Assembly (NCBI RefSeq): GCF_000972845.2
Contig: NC_040016.1
Coordinates: 21,930,807 to 21,994,806, forward strand
Length of the DNA stretch: 64,000 nt
Source of the DNA: Larimichthys crocea
Lineage: Eukaryota; Chordata; Actinopteri; Sciaenidae
Reading direction: 5' to 3'
The notes below the pieces were generated by a model. That model was not told where the DNA came from. It was given only the letters and a program-made list of their open reading frames with translations, and did not search any database. A program made the translations under genes and the position numbers. Below, piece after piece: positions 1-9,522 of the stretch; the stretch's first letter is position 1; each line of letters opens with the position of its first letter.

Positions 1-669
1 CAAGGTCAAACAGCTGCTCTTCAGCACTGCATCTCCACTAAAGAGAAGCAGCGCTTGATGGACAGGACAGACTGCAAGTCAGACACAAACGTTGAAACTA
101 AGTGCACGACATGAACCAAGCCAAAAGACAACTTGGTCATAGATTCCTATGTGTGTATTTCCATAATATGACCTGGATAGCGCCTGGATTCACTGATATT
201 TCAGGCTGACCGTGGAGGAGTTTGACCAGTCTGATCGCTGGAGATCATGTGGCAAACTCCAAACCAATGCTGTAGTGATTATTTAAAGGAAATCTGGGTT
301 CAAACGTTGGACTCAGGCGCTATAGACCTGTTTTGTTTTGTGTTGTCTTCTAACGTCTGTTGAACTGGCTTTTATGTGTGTAAAACACAAAAAAAAGAAA
401 ATGTGACATTAAGAAAGAAAAGAGGAATCAGGCTTGTTTCACCTCCCTTACTTTCGTTCTCTCGTTGGTGTTTGGTTTCAGCTTCCTGCGTGAAATCTGA
501 CTAACTTTTTTAAGGATCCAACGTTTTTAGACTTGTTTTAAAAAGTCATGATTCATGATGAAATGAGTTTGTCTAAAGTCAGCAGAGGAAGGAAGTGCTT
601 AAACTCAACAACTGACTTCCTCCCAGTGCTTTGAGGATCCACAACAATGTGATCGAACTGCCGCTCAAA

Positions 670-3632
670 ATGAAACGCTCCCTGTGCCTGCTCTTTCTGT
701 GCCTTTTCTCTTCGACATCTGTGGGTGAGTCTTTCCCTTTTTTAACCATTTAAATGTGTCCGCTGATATTTAGTTGCAAGTCTTTGGTTCACACAGCATG
801 CCCGGGTTCAAATATTAACGTTAGAAGGTCAGATCAGGTTTTGAAGCTGCGTATCCAGGACTGTATGTCTCAACGTGCTGTGTTCCTGTGTTTGTATTGT
901 TTTTGCTGTACATAAAATATACCTATATATGAACATCTGCAATCATATCAAAAATTAATAGAACCAAGTACATTTATTTAAGTACTGTACTTACCTACTC
1001 ACTTGAATATTTACATCTGATGCTACTTTGCACTTCACTATATTTTAGATGAAAATATTCTACTTTTTTTTACTTCAGATTTGATATATTATTAAATATT
1101 TAACATCCAAGACTCTATACAAAGTAAAGTATCTATACCTCAAACATGAGACTCTTATTTCCTTAAATGACTTTAGATGGTGGAAGTCTAAAAACAAACT
1201 CAGTTGATGAAGAGATGAGATAGTACGGGCAATACATGTGAAAGCATGTATATGTGTGTGTGTGTATGTGTGTGTGTGTGGTGTCCAGTTCCTCTTTTTT
1301 ATCTGTGTGAGTGCTCCAGTGATCTGAATGAAGAACTGTTCTTTACTGATTGCAGAAATTATAAGCGGTGTTTCAGCTGCAGAGTCACGTGATATCTTTG
1401 TGAATCTCTGTGGGTTGTCCTAAATATGAACTCCTCTTTTAAAAGGCTCAGAGAGAGCAGGGAGCGGGATGACTTCAGTGATTTATTGATGAAATGCCTC
1501 ACAGGCAGGCGAGCAGTTACTCAAGCACCATCTATCCTCACCAGGGTCACGGTGGGGCTTGATATCCTACCTATCCCAGCTGACATGGGCGAGAGGCGAG
1601 GTACACCCTAGACAAGTTGCCAGCGACACCTACGGGCAATTTAGAGTCTTTGGACTGTGGGAGGAAGCAATACAACAGCATAAAACAAGAAAGGAAAAGA
1701 AAGGAAATGAGATGCAGATGAGGAGGCTGCAGAGCAGATGAAGGACATGGACGTGGAGATGAGGGAAAGTCTGACGGTATCTGGTAGATGGATGTAAAGT
1801 GACAGTGAAAGGCCTGGGGGATGCATGGATGTAAAGAAATTCAGTTAATGGGGAGTAAACTTTGTGCCTTTTCCTCTCAGACTGTGCCACCAATGGATCC
1901 GGATACTTCATGACAGCCGACTTCAGGTGCGCCATGTACTCCAGAGAGCGCACGCATGTGGAGTATCTGGTGGACTGGCATTTCAACGAAGAGTTTGTGA
2001 TGCAGTACAACAGCACGGTTGGCAAATGGACGGGCTTCACTCCGGGCGGGATGATCACTGCATCTCTGTTCAATGGAGACTTCTACGACGTGCAGCAGAG
2101 AAAAGTGGAGAAGCAGCTGATATGTGTCGACCATGTCGATATGATATTCAACGTGACCGAGGAAAGCATTGGTGAATATTCAAACGCTGGATACGTTTGT
2201 ATTTGTAGCTTTTTAAACCAAGTTTAATTCAACACATCAGAAAAATAATAGCACCAACATTGTTGTAAACAGATATTTCCGTCATAGGAACAAACTGTAC
2301 AGCTACCAATTTAATTTAAGGTCACCGCAACCCGCTCAGTCCTCCGTGACGACTCTTCGGCGAACTGTCCCCCAGAAAACACCTTCTGTCTGAGAGCCAG
2401 TTAAGTCCCTCTGTTTATCTACGATGATTGCATGATGAAACTTAGAGCGACCCACATTATTATGACAAACATGTAATGTGTAGGAGGTATGTAACTCATC
2501 AGTCCTTCCTGCCGACTCTTCGGCGAACTACCTCCGTCTGGCAGTGAGAGCCGGGTCCCCGTGATGATGTGATTTTCCCAGCAAAACACTTGAACTTACA
2601 ATATCTTTGTAGCTGTCCTCTATGCACAGTGGGAGATAACACAATCTTACAGCTTCCATACAACATTGTAAACCCATGTACGCATATTTTTATTGTGGAA
2701 ACTAGGTGGAAACCCACAAAAACAATCAAAGATATTAATGTAATGACGTCATTTTCAGGTTTTTGGTTTTTAAATGGCGGGTGCAGGTCTAGAGCGTTAC
2801 ATCATACATGAAAAGAACTGTAAAAACTACATTTTGTGATTTAAGAGATGTGTTGGAACAGTTTCTTGAACTGTGTAAGTGGTTTTTGTGAACTCAGGTA
2901 TGATACACACAATTTACAAGTATGATGGTACCAAACCTGGCAACCTCACTGTCACATCAACCCTTCAGAGAGCTGCACATACTCTCCATTTAACCCTAAC
3001 TAAAACAGAGAAGTTCTACCCACATGACTGAAACTTCATATGTTCATCATATTTAACACTTCCTCAATTGGCTACATTCATTATCATCATAAAACCTTCA
3101 GTGCCAGCTCTCAGTAAAAACTCTTCATCCTCTGATTTCAGCTGAGCCCAGCGTCACTCTCGTGGAGTCCACCAGCTCCAGTAAAAACGCCATGCTCGTG
3201 TGCAGCGCCTACGACTTTTACCCCAAAAACATCAGGCTGACGTGGCTCATGAACGGGCAGGAAGTGACCTCGGGCGTGACCTTTAGCGACGTGTTGACAA
3301 ACGGGGATTGGACCTATCAGGTCCACTCTTACCTGGAGTACACACCTTCAATCCGACAGGACAGAGTCAGCTGTATGGTGGAGCACGCCAGCCTCAGGGA
3401 ACCAAAGATTTATCACAGAGGTGAGGATGGAGCGACAGTTTTACTCATGATGCATCCAATTGATCTGTACAAATGTTTCTCTTCTCATTTTGTTGCAGAC
3501 TTAAATCAGTCAGATAGGAGGCTCTTGATTGGTGGAGTTTGTTTTCTGGTGTTGGGAGCGGTGTTTCTGTCCTTGGGACTGATGCAGTACAGGAGAAAAC
3601 GAGGTGATTCACGCTTTTCAACTGCTTTATAA
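670..3632 (+). CDS. MHC class II beta chain, copy 1 (open, 252 codons, four coding exons)
   Basis: Antigen-presenting type I membrane glycoprotein that would pair with a class II alpha chain. Exons read 670-724 (signal peptide), 1881-2171 (beta1), 3142-3420 (beta2, Ig C1) and 3499-3632 (connecting peptide, membrane segment, tail); all junctions are GT-AG and phase 1. Beta1 has the Cys35-Cys100 pair and an NSTVGK segment with a glycosylation sequon at Asn62. Beta2 has Cys136 (LVCSAYDFYP) and Cys193 (VSCMVEHASL). Residues about 217-237 are hydrophobic, followed by QYRRKR. The last exon is read through to a TAA at 3630-3632; a GT at 3604 could instead splice to a further tail exon I cannot find. 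Residues normally conserved for gripping peptide backbone differ: the Trp61 equivalent is Phe82 and the His81/Asn82 equivalents are Asp102/His103. This suggests a non-classical lineage. No class II alpha gene is visible. Confidence 0.9.
1250..1280. repeat. (TG)n microsatellite in class II beta intron 1
   Basis: Slightly interrupted TG dinucleotide run. The block C counterpart at 22463-22504 is longer and pure, so the two copies differ in length at this site. Confidence 0.85.
1525..1675. repeat. Dispersed teleost repeat fragment in class II beta intron 1
   Basis: The stretch carrying GGGTCACGGTGGGG, CCCAGCTGACATGGGCGAGAG and GTCTTTGGACTGTGGGAGGA matches a repeat I know to be very common in ray-finned fish genomes. 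It recurs at the same intronic position in block C. Open frames here are short and not coding. The class of element is not certain. Confidence 0.6.
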
Positions 3633-4844
3633 TCCAATTAAAAAAAGATAAATAGATACTTCAATGGACGGCATTTTGGGGAGGTCAAGATCAACCAGCA
3701 CGCGATGATGAAAGACGGAGAATTCACAATGAAATCAACCGTAACTCGTTAAATTCTGTTTATTTTGTTATAAACGTGACAAATTTAACATGATATTGTC
3801 TACTTGTTGGAATTCATTAAATTCAGTTACTGGGGGTGAATCTAACATGAACCTTCTGAACAGCCACAACTTCCACTGGGATGTGCAGGTTCTGATCTAT
3901 GAACGGGAAACCAAGTGGAAATTATTCAGAATTTCAGGTTTCTATGATAAAAAGTCAGAATAATTGTTGTATTAATTAAATCAATAAATTATACTATATC
4001 ATAGAAAGTCTATTGTATTGTATGTGTCATTGTCTAAAGTGAATTAATTAAGTACGTTCACTGTCATACCTTGAGTTTCTTGTTTTATTTTGTAATTCTC
4101 TCCTCTTCCTGTTGTGTTGCTTCATTTCCTGCGTTTGTGTTTACCGCCACTTCTTCCCTGATTAGTTTTCACCTCCGTGTCCGGGAAATGGAGCCAATGC
4201 AGACGTGCTAAAATCTGTACTTCCTCGAGTGGTTGAAGTTGGATATCCGTGTAACGGTACAGATGACTTATTAGAGCACCCAGGCGTCATTGGGCCCGCC
4301 TGGTCTGAGGTCTGCCATGTTGATCCACGTCTATGGTGGTGACCAGAACAAACAGCGCTTTGGAAACCTCAGTCTCCATAAGTCCCCATGTTCAAATGTC
4401 CAACTTCACAGCAGAAATAAACATGTTTACAGCCTGGTACAAAAAACAGTTTTGGTCTCTGTAGCTAATTTCCCCTTTCATGACAACTGTACTGAGTGTG
4501 AATTTATATACAACTCACCTGTTCACATTATATTAAGGTTTAAAGGGTTATGCAGTTAAGTACGAGAGCATCACTCTGATTGACGGTGGTTGTTGCCACA
4601 GGCTCCATGTTTTATTTCTGTCTCATTTTCTGGATTAGCAGGGAGGTCATCACCACTTGTTTGGAATTCATCCGAAGCTGCACAGCTGCCTGTTCCGCTC
4701 GCTCCAAGCCTTTGAGGTGCGCTTTTTGTTTTCTTCACTGTAACTCTGTGGATCCTGCCTCTCTAACCGGTTGTGTTTTAGAGAGTTTTTTGTTTTTTCG
4801 TTTTTTTCTCCGTGCTGTTATTTAAATGCGCTTCCACCTGGACC
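3633..4844. other. 3' flank of class II beta copy 1, no gene seen
   Basis: AT-rich sequence repeated in block C (about 24,888-26,040). It may hold 3' UTR or a distal cytoplasmic-tail exon, but I found no convincing exon and no clear poly(A) signal assignment. Confidence 0.5.
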
Positions 4845-5345
4845 CTCCGGTCACATCAACAACCAAAGAACGCTCTGCAGCCGATGTTGACCTGTGACCT
4901 GCTCGCCGTTGGACTCCGTCCATACTGGCTGCGTCCGATCCATCGTGACCAACATCTGCCTGCAGCACCACACACACCATCATCCACCACTTCTGTAATC
5001 TACTAACAAGGCCTTTGTTCAATGGCACTTAGTTTGGATTTTATGTTACGACCCTTTTTTTTTTGAAGTGTTGCACATTATTTAACTTGTAACGTTGAAC
5101 CTTTATATGTTCTTTATATTATAGAGTTATATAATATATGAGATATTATATATATATGCATGTAAGATTTCATATCTAGTAAAGTTAATAAACAACAAAC
5201 AAAACAACAGTTGTCAAATCGTAAGATTGACCTTTAAAACTATATAGATATATATATAATTATTGTTTTACATATGTTTTTTTGTTGTTTTGTATACTGG
5301 AGTATTGTAACAAAATAATTTCGGTGTTAATATCTGACTCTGATT
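4845..5345 (+). mobile_element. LINE 3' end relic, block A
   Basis: The same piece appears at about 9,020-9,266 (B) and 26,040-26,505 (C). In B it ends in GGGATTATTAAAGTATTTC followed by CTGATTCTGATT, the short-repeat tail typical of L2-like fish LINEs. An inverted copy of its first 100 bp lies near 55,480-55,585. Block A has internal AT-rich drift and is the most decayed copy. Confidence 0.55.
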
Positions 5346-5349
5346 AACG

Positions 5350-5470
5350 CTAACATGACGTCACGACGGCTTTTCAGGACCTGCGGGTGGACGTCACGGA
5401 CACGCCGTCCAATTTGATGCTGTCTATGCGGCTCGGCCTTCCAGGGAACTCCGTCTCCATGGCGACGGTA
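5350..5470 (+). promoter_or_regulatory. CpG-rich promoter island with CRE and RFX X-box, block A
   Basis: TGACGTCA lies at 5355-5362, a second GACGTCA at 5389-5395, and an imperfect palindrome GTCTCCATGGCGAC at 5453-5466. The last matches the RFX X-box pattern of two half-sites around AT. It sits about 135 bp before the first likely coding exon of the ciliary-type gene. RFX factors are known regulators of cilia genes. The island is repeated in blocks B and C. Confidence 0.55.
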
Positions 5471-5547
5471 ACAGGTCCGTCAGTGCGAACTTAACACAGG
5501 GACACACGAAACCACACGCTCATATCATATGACATTTTAACACACTC

Positions 5548-5549
<2 letters not shown>

Positions 5550-5582
<33 letters not shown>
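5550..5582. repeat. (CA)n microsatellite
   Basis: Pure CA run just before the first coding exon of the block A ciliary-type gene. It is present at the same place in B (9480-9510) and, interrupted, in C (26714-26744). Confidence 0.9.
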
Positions 5583-5586
<4 letters not shown>

Positions 5587-6299
5587 GAGGACAGGACAGA
5601 TGGCGGATTCACAGCAACACTGAACCCCCATCAACTCAGTCATCAAGATTAAACTGGTAAAAAAAAAATCTTGCTTCTTCAGGTTTTTCATTGCTGTGTT
5701 ATGAAAGAGGTTCAAAGATAATGTGAGACCAGTGGAGGCGATCAGCACATGTGATGGTCTAGTCACATCTTTGTTCATGCGTCTGATCATCTGTGACAGA
5801 GGGGCTGAATAATAATAATAATAATAATACTATCATGTATAATCATTATCACTAACACATGCACAGCCATTTTAGACTCACTGAATTGTTTGCTTTTGTG
5901 CTCATTATTCTTTACACTTACGGTTATATGTGCATCTTAAATATAATGCTACACTATGTGTGTATACAGCACTGTTTATTTTGTGAAATGATCCAACAGA
6001 CAAGGTGTACAGTATTATTTGTTTTGTATTTATAGTAGTATCTTTATTTTTATATGTGTTACTACTGTCTTAATCGTACTGTATCGTAAGTTGTTTTCTT
6101 TATTTGTGTTTATTTTTAATTACATTTTACACTCTTCTTCATGCGTTGTCTGTTTGGTTCATTTTCCTTTCCTCGTAATGTTCATGTGAGAGTTTTGAGT
6201 TGTTTTTGTGTGAAGAGAGTGCTAAAGTTTTACAGTCATACACTCATGCATGTTTTTCCTCTGAGTTTTTTTCTGTCAATATTTATTTTTCAAAATAAC

Positions 6300-6700
6300 A
6301 ATGCTGTTATCCCAGCATCAATTTTCTCAAGGACGCAGCTAATGAAACTTTGTTTTCCTGAGAAAACGGCTAATTAATTCAATCTCGGAAAATAATTGCA
6401 GGAAATAATAATTCAGAGTGCAGGAGCGGAACGTCCGCAACTGCATGCTTTTAATATATTTAGACTCTACTTTTGTTTTCTCAAATCACAACTTTAATTA
6501 GTTTGTTATCTCGGGAAAATGAAGTTTCATTCTGATCTCGAGGAAATATCCCGGTTCTCAGGATAAACATTGTTATTTCAAGACAATTTACAGTTTGACA
6601 ATAAAGTTGATTTCATTTGTTTTCTTGAGAGCTGTCTCATGAAAACAAATGAAATCAACTCGTTTCACGAGAAAACGTGAGGAAACAAAGTGCATGAATG
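6300..6700. repeat. Inverted-repeat-rich element with GAGAAAACG motifs, block A
   Basis: A 20-bp perfect inverted repeat (arms 6605-6624 and 6641-6660, 16-nt loop) is surrounded by many CTCGAGAAAA and GAGAAAACGG motifs in both orientations. Equivalents lie in B (arms 10483-10502 and 10519-10538, one mismatch) and C (27702-27720 and 27737-27756). It looks like a fold-back, non-autonomous element. It lies in intron 1 of the ciliary-type gene in each block. Confidence 0.55.
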
Positions 6701-7334
6701 CAATGACCGGTTTGGTCTTCATGTTGATTATTTATTATTTGGTATGGAATACTAACAGAAAATATGGTAATACAAGGAAAATGTGAAAGGATCTCTAAAT
6801 TTTGCAGAAACACATGCCGCAGATGGATTATTATTTTGTTAGCATATCAGATAGCTCACGTGAGGGATTCTGCAGATTTAAATGGAGGTTAGATGATTAA
6901 ACAAAACGGGCTGCATGTCCACATGTGATGTTATACAAAACATGAACTATTATTGTGTTTCTGTAGGAAAGCACGAGTCAACGCCGAGAGCAGTCAGCTA
7001 GAGACTGGCCCAAAAAGTGGGGCATCCTTACCGAGGCTACGAGGAGGTACACATGCAAACACACTGCCCTCTACGATGAAAACAAGTCAAGTCAAGTGGG
7101 TTTTTATTATTAATCATAATGGAGACAGGACTGCATTAAAGCGACAAGACAAAATACAACAAGGGCTGCATAAAGTGAAGGTGGATACAGCTGTCCGGTT
7201 AAAGGTTTTTCCAGTACGAGGAGGGGTCTAAGAAGTAACGAGGAGGCCAGAAGGAAGCTTCCCCCAAGACCCCCATCAGCACAACCACGACCCCTGTAGA
7301 GAACACATCGCGTATGCTCCTATCATATTGTACT

Positions 7335-7450
7335 GCTCTATCTTTATCTTATCAGCTATCTATCTATCTTTCTACTATCTATCTATCTAATCTTCTATCT
7401 ATCTATCTACTCTATTCTCTATCTATCTATTATCTATCTATCTAATCTTA
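7335..7450. repeat. (TATC)n microsatellite, degenerate, block A
   Basis: Tetranucleotide run in intron 3 of the ciliary-type gene. The block B version (12411-12508) is a long near-perfect tract; A and C (28425-28548) are interrupted. Confidence 0.85.
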
Positions 7451-7954
7451 TCTGGACAAACATTCACACCACCCATGTGTCGTTCCTCCAGGTTACCACC
7501 CATCCCTCCATTTCCCAATGACGTACAATTCCAGGGTATGGTCGTTGGCATGTCGGTCCACCCGCCTCCAGAATTTATCGCAATGGAGCACAGGAAGGAC
7601 AGAGCTTGAATGAAGAGCTGGGTGGGGCCTTCGAAGCTTGCATCTGACTGGAAGCACCATCCGCCATGTTGCCTCGGCTTCTGTGAAGTTAGAGAGACGT
7701 AAATAAACGACATGAAACTTTTAGTGTTTGGGGTCTTGTTTAATGCATTTTGAACGATTTATCAGTTTATTAAATATGTCCGTCAACTTTGTTGGCCTCT
7801 GTATGGATTACAAGAGTTTTGTCACTTATGTGTTAAACTCTGATACACAAAAGTCCATTTGTTGGTCAAGAGGCCAATTTCACGATGCTAAAATAGAGCC
7901 ACGCGCTGCACTGGGCACTTCACAAATTACAGGCTTAAGGCTTTAAACTTATGT

Positions 7955-8265
7955 TAAGGCCTCTCAAGAGCTGGAGGTCTCAGGGAGGATTTTTGAGGTA
8001 GAGATCTGATTGACTGGGAAAGGGGGGGGGGGGGGGGGGGGGGGGGGTGTAGGGCATCCCTGTATGAGAGCATTTAAGTAGTTGGTCAAGAACCAGAGAC
8101 TTCTTTGTAAGCGAGACATTAGTGGAAACAGGTAGCCAGTGGAGCTCGGAGAAGCCAGTGGGGTCATGTTTTGGGTTGGCACCCGCCGTGTCCTGGATCA
8201 TTTGAAATGGTTTCACTGTGCGGCTGGGCAAGCCCGTCAGGAGGAGGGCGACTACAGCTACAGTC
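7955..8265 (-). mobile_element. LINE reverse-transcriptase C-terminal fragment, block A
   Basis: Minus-strand reading contains KPFQMIQDTA and ELHWLPVSTN, which match the C-terminal part of a common fish LINE ORF2 (usually KPLQ-IQNAAAR then LHWLPV). It is frameshifted. A 26-base poly-G run (8022-8047) absent from blocks B and C interrupts it. Confidence 0.6.
8022..8047 (+). repeat. Poly-G run, block A only
   Basis: Twenty-six consecutive G. The aligned positions in B (about 13045) and C (about 29105) have no such run. Confidence 0.9.
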
Positions 8266-8433
8266 ACAATTACTTGTTGACAGCGCTATGAGAGATAATA
8301 AAACTACAATACACTGTGTAAATATAAATACACAAACCTGAAACACCATTAGAGTAGATATGCGTCATAGAATCATGTATTATGTTAATACATATTGTGT
8401 ATACATAAACATATACATATATGTACAGTTGTC

Positions 8434-8443
8434 NNNNNNNNNN
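8434..8443. other. Assembly gap (10 N)
   Basis: Ten N. The sequence before it stops inside the start of a Tigger-like element (CAGTTGTC); the sequence after it does not continue that element, so the true distance is unknown. Confidence 1.
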
Positions 8444-9019
8444 GTAACCTCTTGCAGTTAACCCCCCTGCCTCTCACTCTCTCTCTCACTCTCTCTCACC
8501 CCCCGCTGTGGTCTCCCAAAAAACTGAGGGTTTGGGCCCTCTGCCCAGAGCAGTAGCATACACCAACTAAATTGCCTTCCCTTCTCCTCCTCCTACTCCT
8601 ACTCCTCCTCCCTCCTCACTCGTCACCCTCTGTCACCTTTTCTATCATCACTCTCTCTTTCTTTAGTTCACCGGGTGGTGCTTTTCACATGTCGACCTTG
8701 GTGGGACACTGGTGTGTCTTACACTTTCACAACTTAAAGTCACATCTCAATCTAAGTAATAAAAAACGTCAGGCTAGTCATTTAGGATGAGGAACTTGTT
8801 TTGTTACACAATGTATACTGGCCACAGTTTACATTAACTATTGTACAACCACAACTACTACTCTTGTGTTTTTAAAAAGGGTTTAACAATTAGAAATGAA
8901 ACTGACATGGAACAACATGAAACGACATGGCTGCACAGGGACACTACGGACCAGAACATCTCTGTCGATGGCTTCCACACTGTCCGGGCCGACCGGGATT
9001 GTACCAAGAGCGGTAAACA
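8444..9019. other. Unassigned sequence after gap
   Basis: Pyrimidine-rich tracts (CTCTCACTCTCT, CTCCTCCTACTC) and about 200 bp of unrecognised sequence leading into the block B LINE relic. No gene seen. Confidence 0.5.
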
Positions 9020-9266
9020 GAAAGGTGAGAGGTTTGCCGTTCCAGCTAACAGCAGATGGTGTAATCCTGGCCACATCACAACCAAAGAACAGCTCTGTAG
9101 CCTGGATGTTGACCTGCTAGCCGTTGGACTCCGACCATACTATCTGCTGAGAGAGATCCTGCATGTCAGCATCGTGTCCTGTTGTTGTTTTTGTTTGTTT
9201 GTATACTGGAGTATTGTAACAAAAATAATCCCCCCTGGGATTATTAAAGTATTTCTGATTCTGATT
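9020..9266 (+). mobile_element. LINE 3' end relic, block B
   Basis: Best-preserved of the three copies, ending GGGATTATTAAAG then TTTCTGATTCTGATT at the border of the CRE/X-box island. Blocks A, B and C become collinear from about here, which suggests the duplication breakpoint of block B lies in or near this LINE. Confidence 0.6.
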
Positions 9267-9269
9267 AAC

Positions 9270-9422
9270 GCTAACATGACGTCACGACGGCTTTTCAGCG
9301 ACCTGCGGGTGACGTCACGGACACGCCGTCCATATTTGATGCTGTCTATGCTGCTCGGCCTTCCAGGGAACTCCGTCTCCATGGCGACGGTAAACAGGTC
9401 CGTCAGTGCGACTTACACACAG
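9270..9422 (+). promoter_or_regulatory. CpG-rich island with two CREs and RFX X-box, block B
   Basis: Perfect TGACGTCA at 9277-9284 and 9310-9317, and the X-box-like GTCTCCATGGCGAC at 9375-9388. The ATG inside the X-box (9381) opens 14 codons that end at a GT donor (9423), and these could splice in frame to the next exon's ATG. This may therefore be a promoter with a short first exon. Confidence 0.6.
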
Positions 9423-9475
9423 GTGACACACGAAACCACACGCTCATATCATATGAACATTTTACACACACTCTG

Positions 9476-9479
<4 letters not shown>

Positions 9480-9510
<31 letters not shown>
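9480..9510. repeat. (CA)n microsatellite, block B
   Basis: Pure CA tract directly upstream of the exon beginning at 9523; it replaces the usual pyrimidine tract of the acceptor. Confidence 0.9.
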
Positions 9511-9512
<2 letters not shown>

Positions 9513-9522
9513 GACAGGACAG

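Larger units (their letters stand above)
5600..7647 (+). pseudogene. C20orf85/CIMIP1-like gene, block A copy (disrupted)
   Basis: Four exons correspond to those of the better block B copy: 5600-5656 (ATG, MADSQ), 6967-7046, 7215-7311 and 7492-7647. Splice sites are preserved, but exon lengths are 57, 80 and 97 against 59, 82 and 99 in B, so the frame breaks in each. The remaining pieces still show the C20orf85 family hallmarks: an acidic-Trp joint (DELW-K), a WPKKWGILTEAYEE-like block and TPVEEHI-like residues. A polymorphic TATC run fills intron 3. The gene lies 2 kb downstream of class II beta on the same strand. Indels also litter the introns, so assembly error is a serious alternative to true pseudogene status. 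Confidence 0.6.

Noticed and set aside
8841..9476. 211-codon plus-strand frame
   Set aside because: It runs through a LINE relic and into the CRE/X-box island; only its last 14 codons coincide with a possible first exon of the ciliary-type gene.
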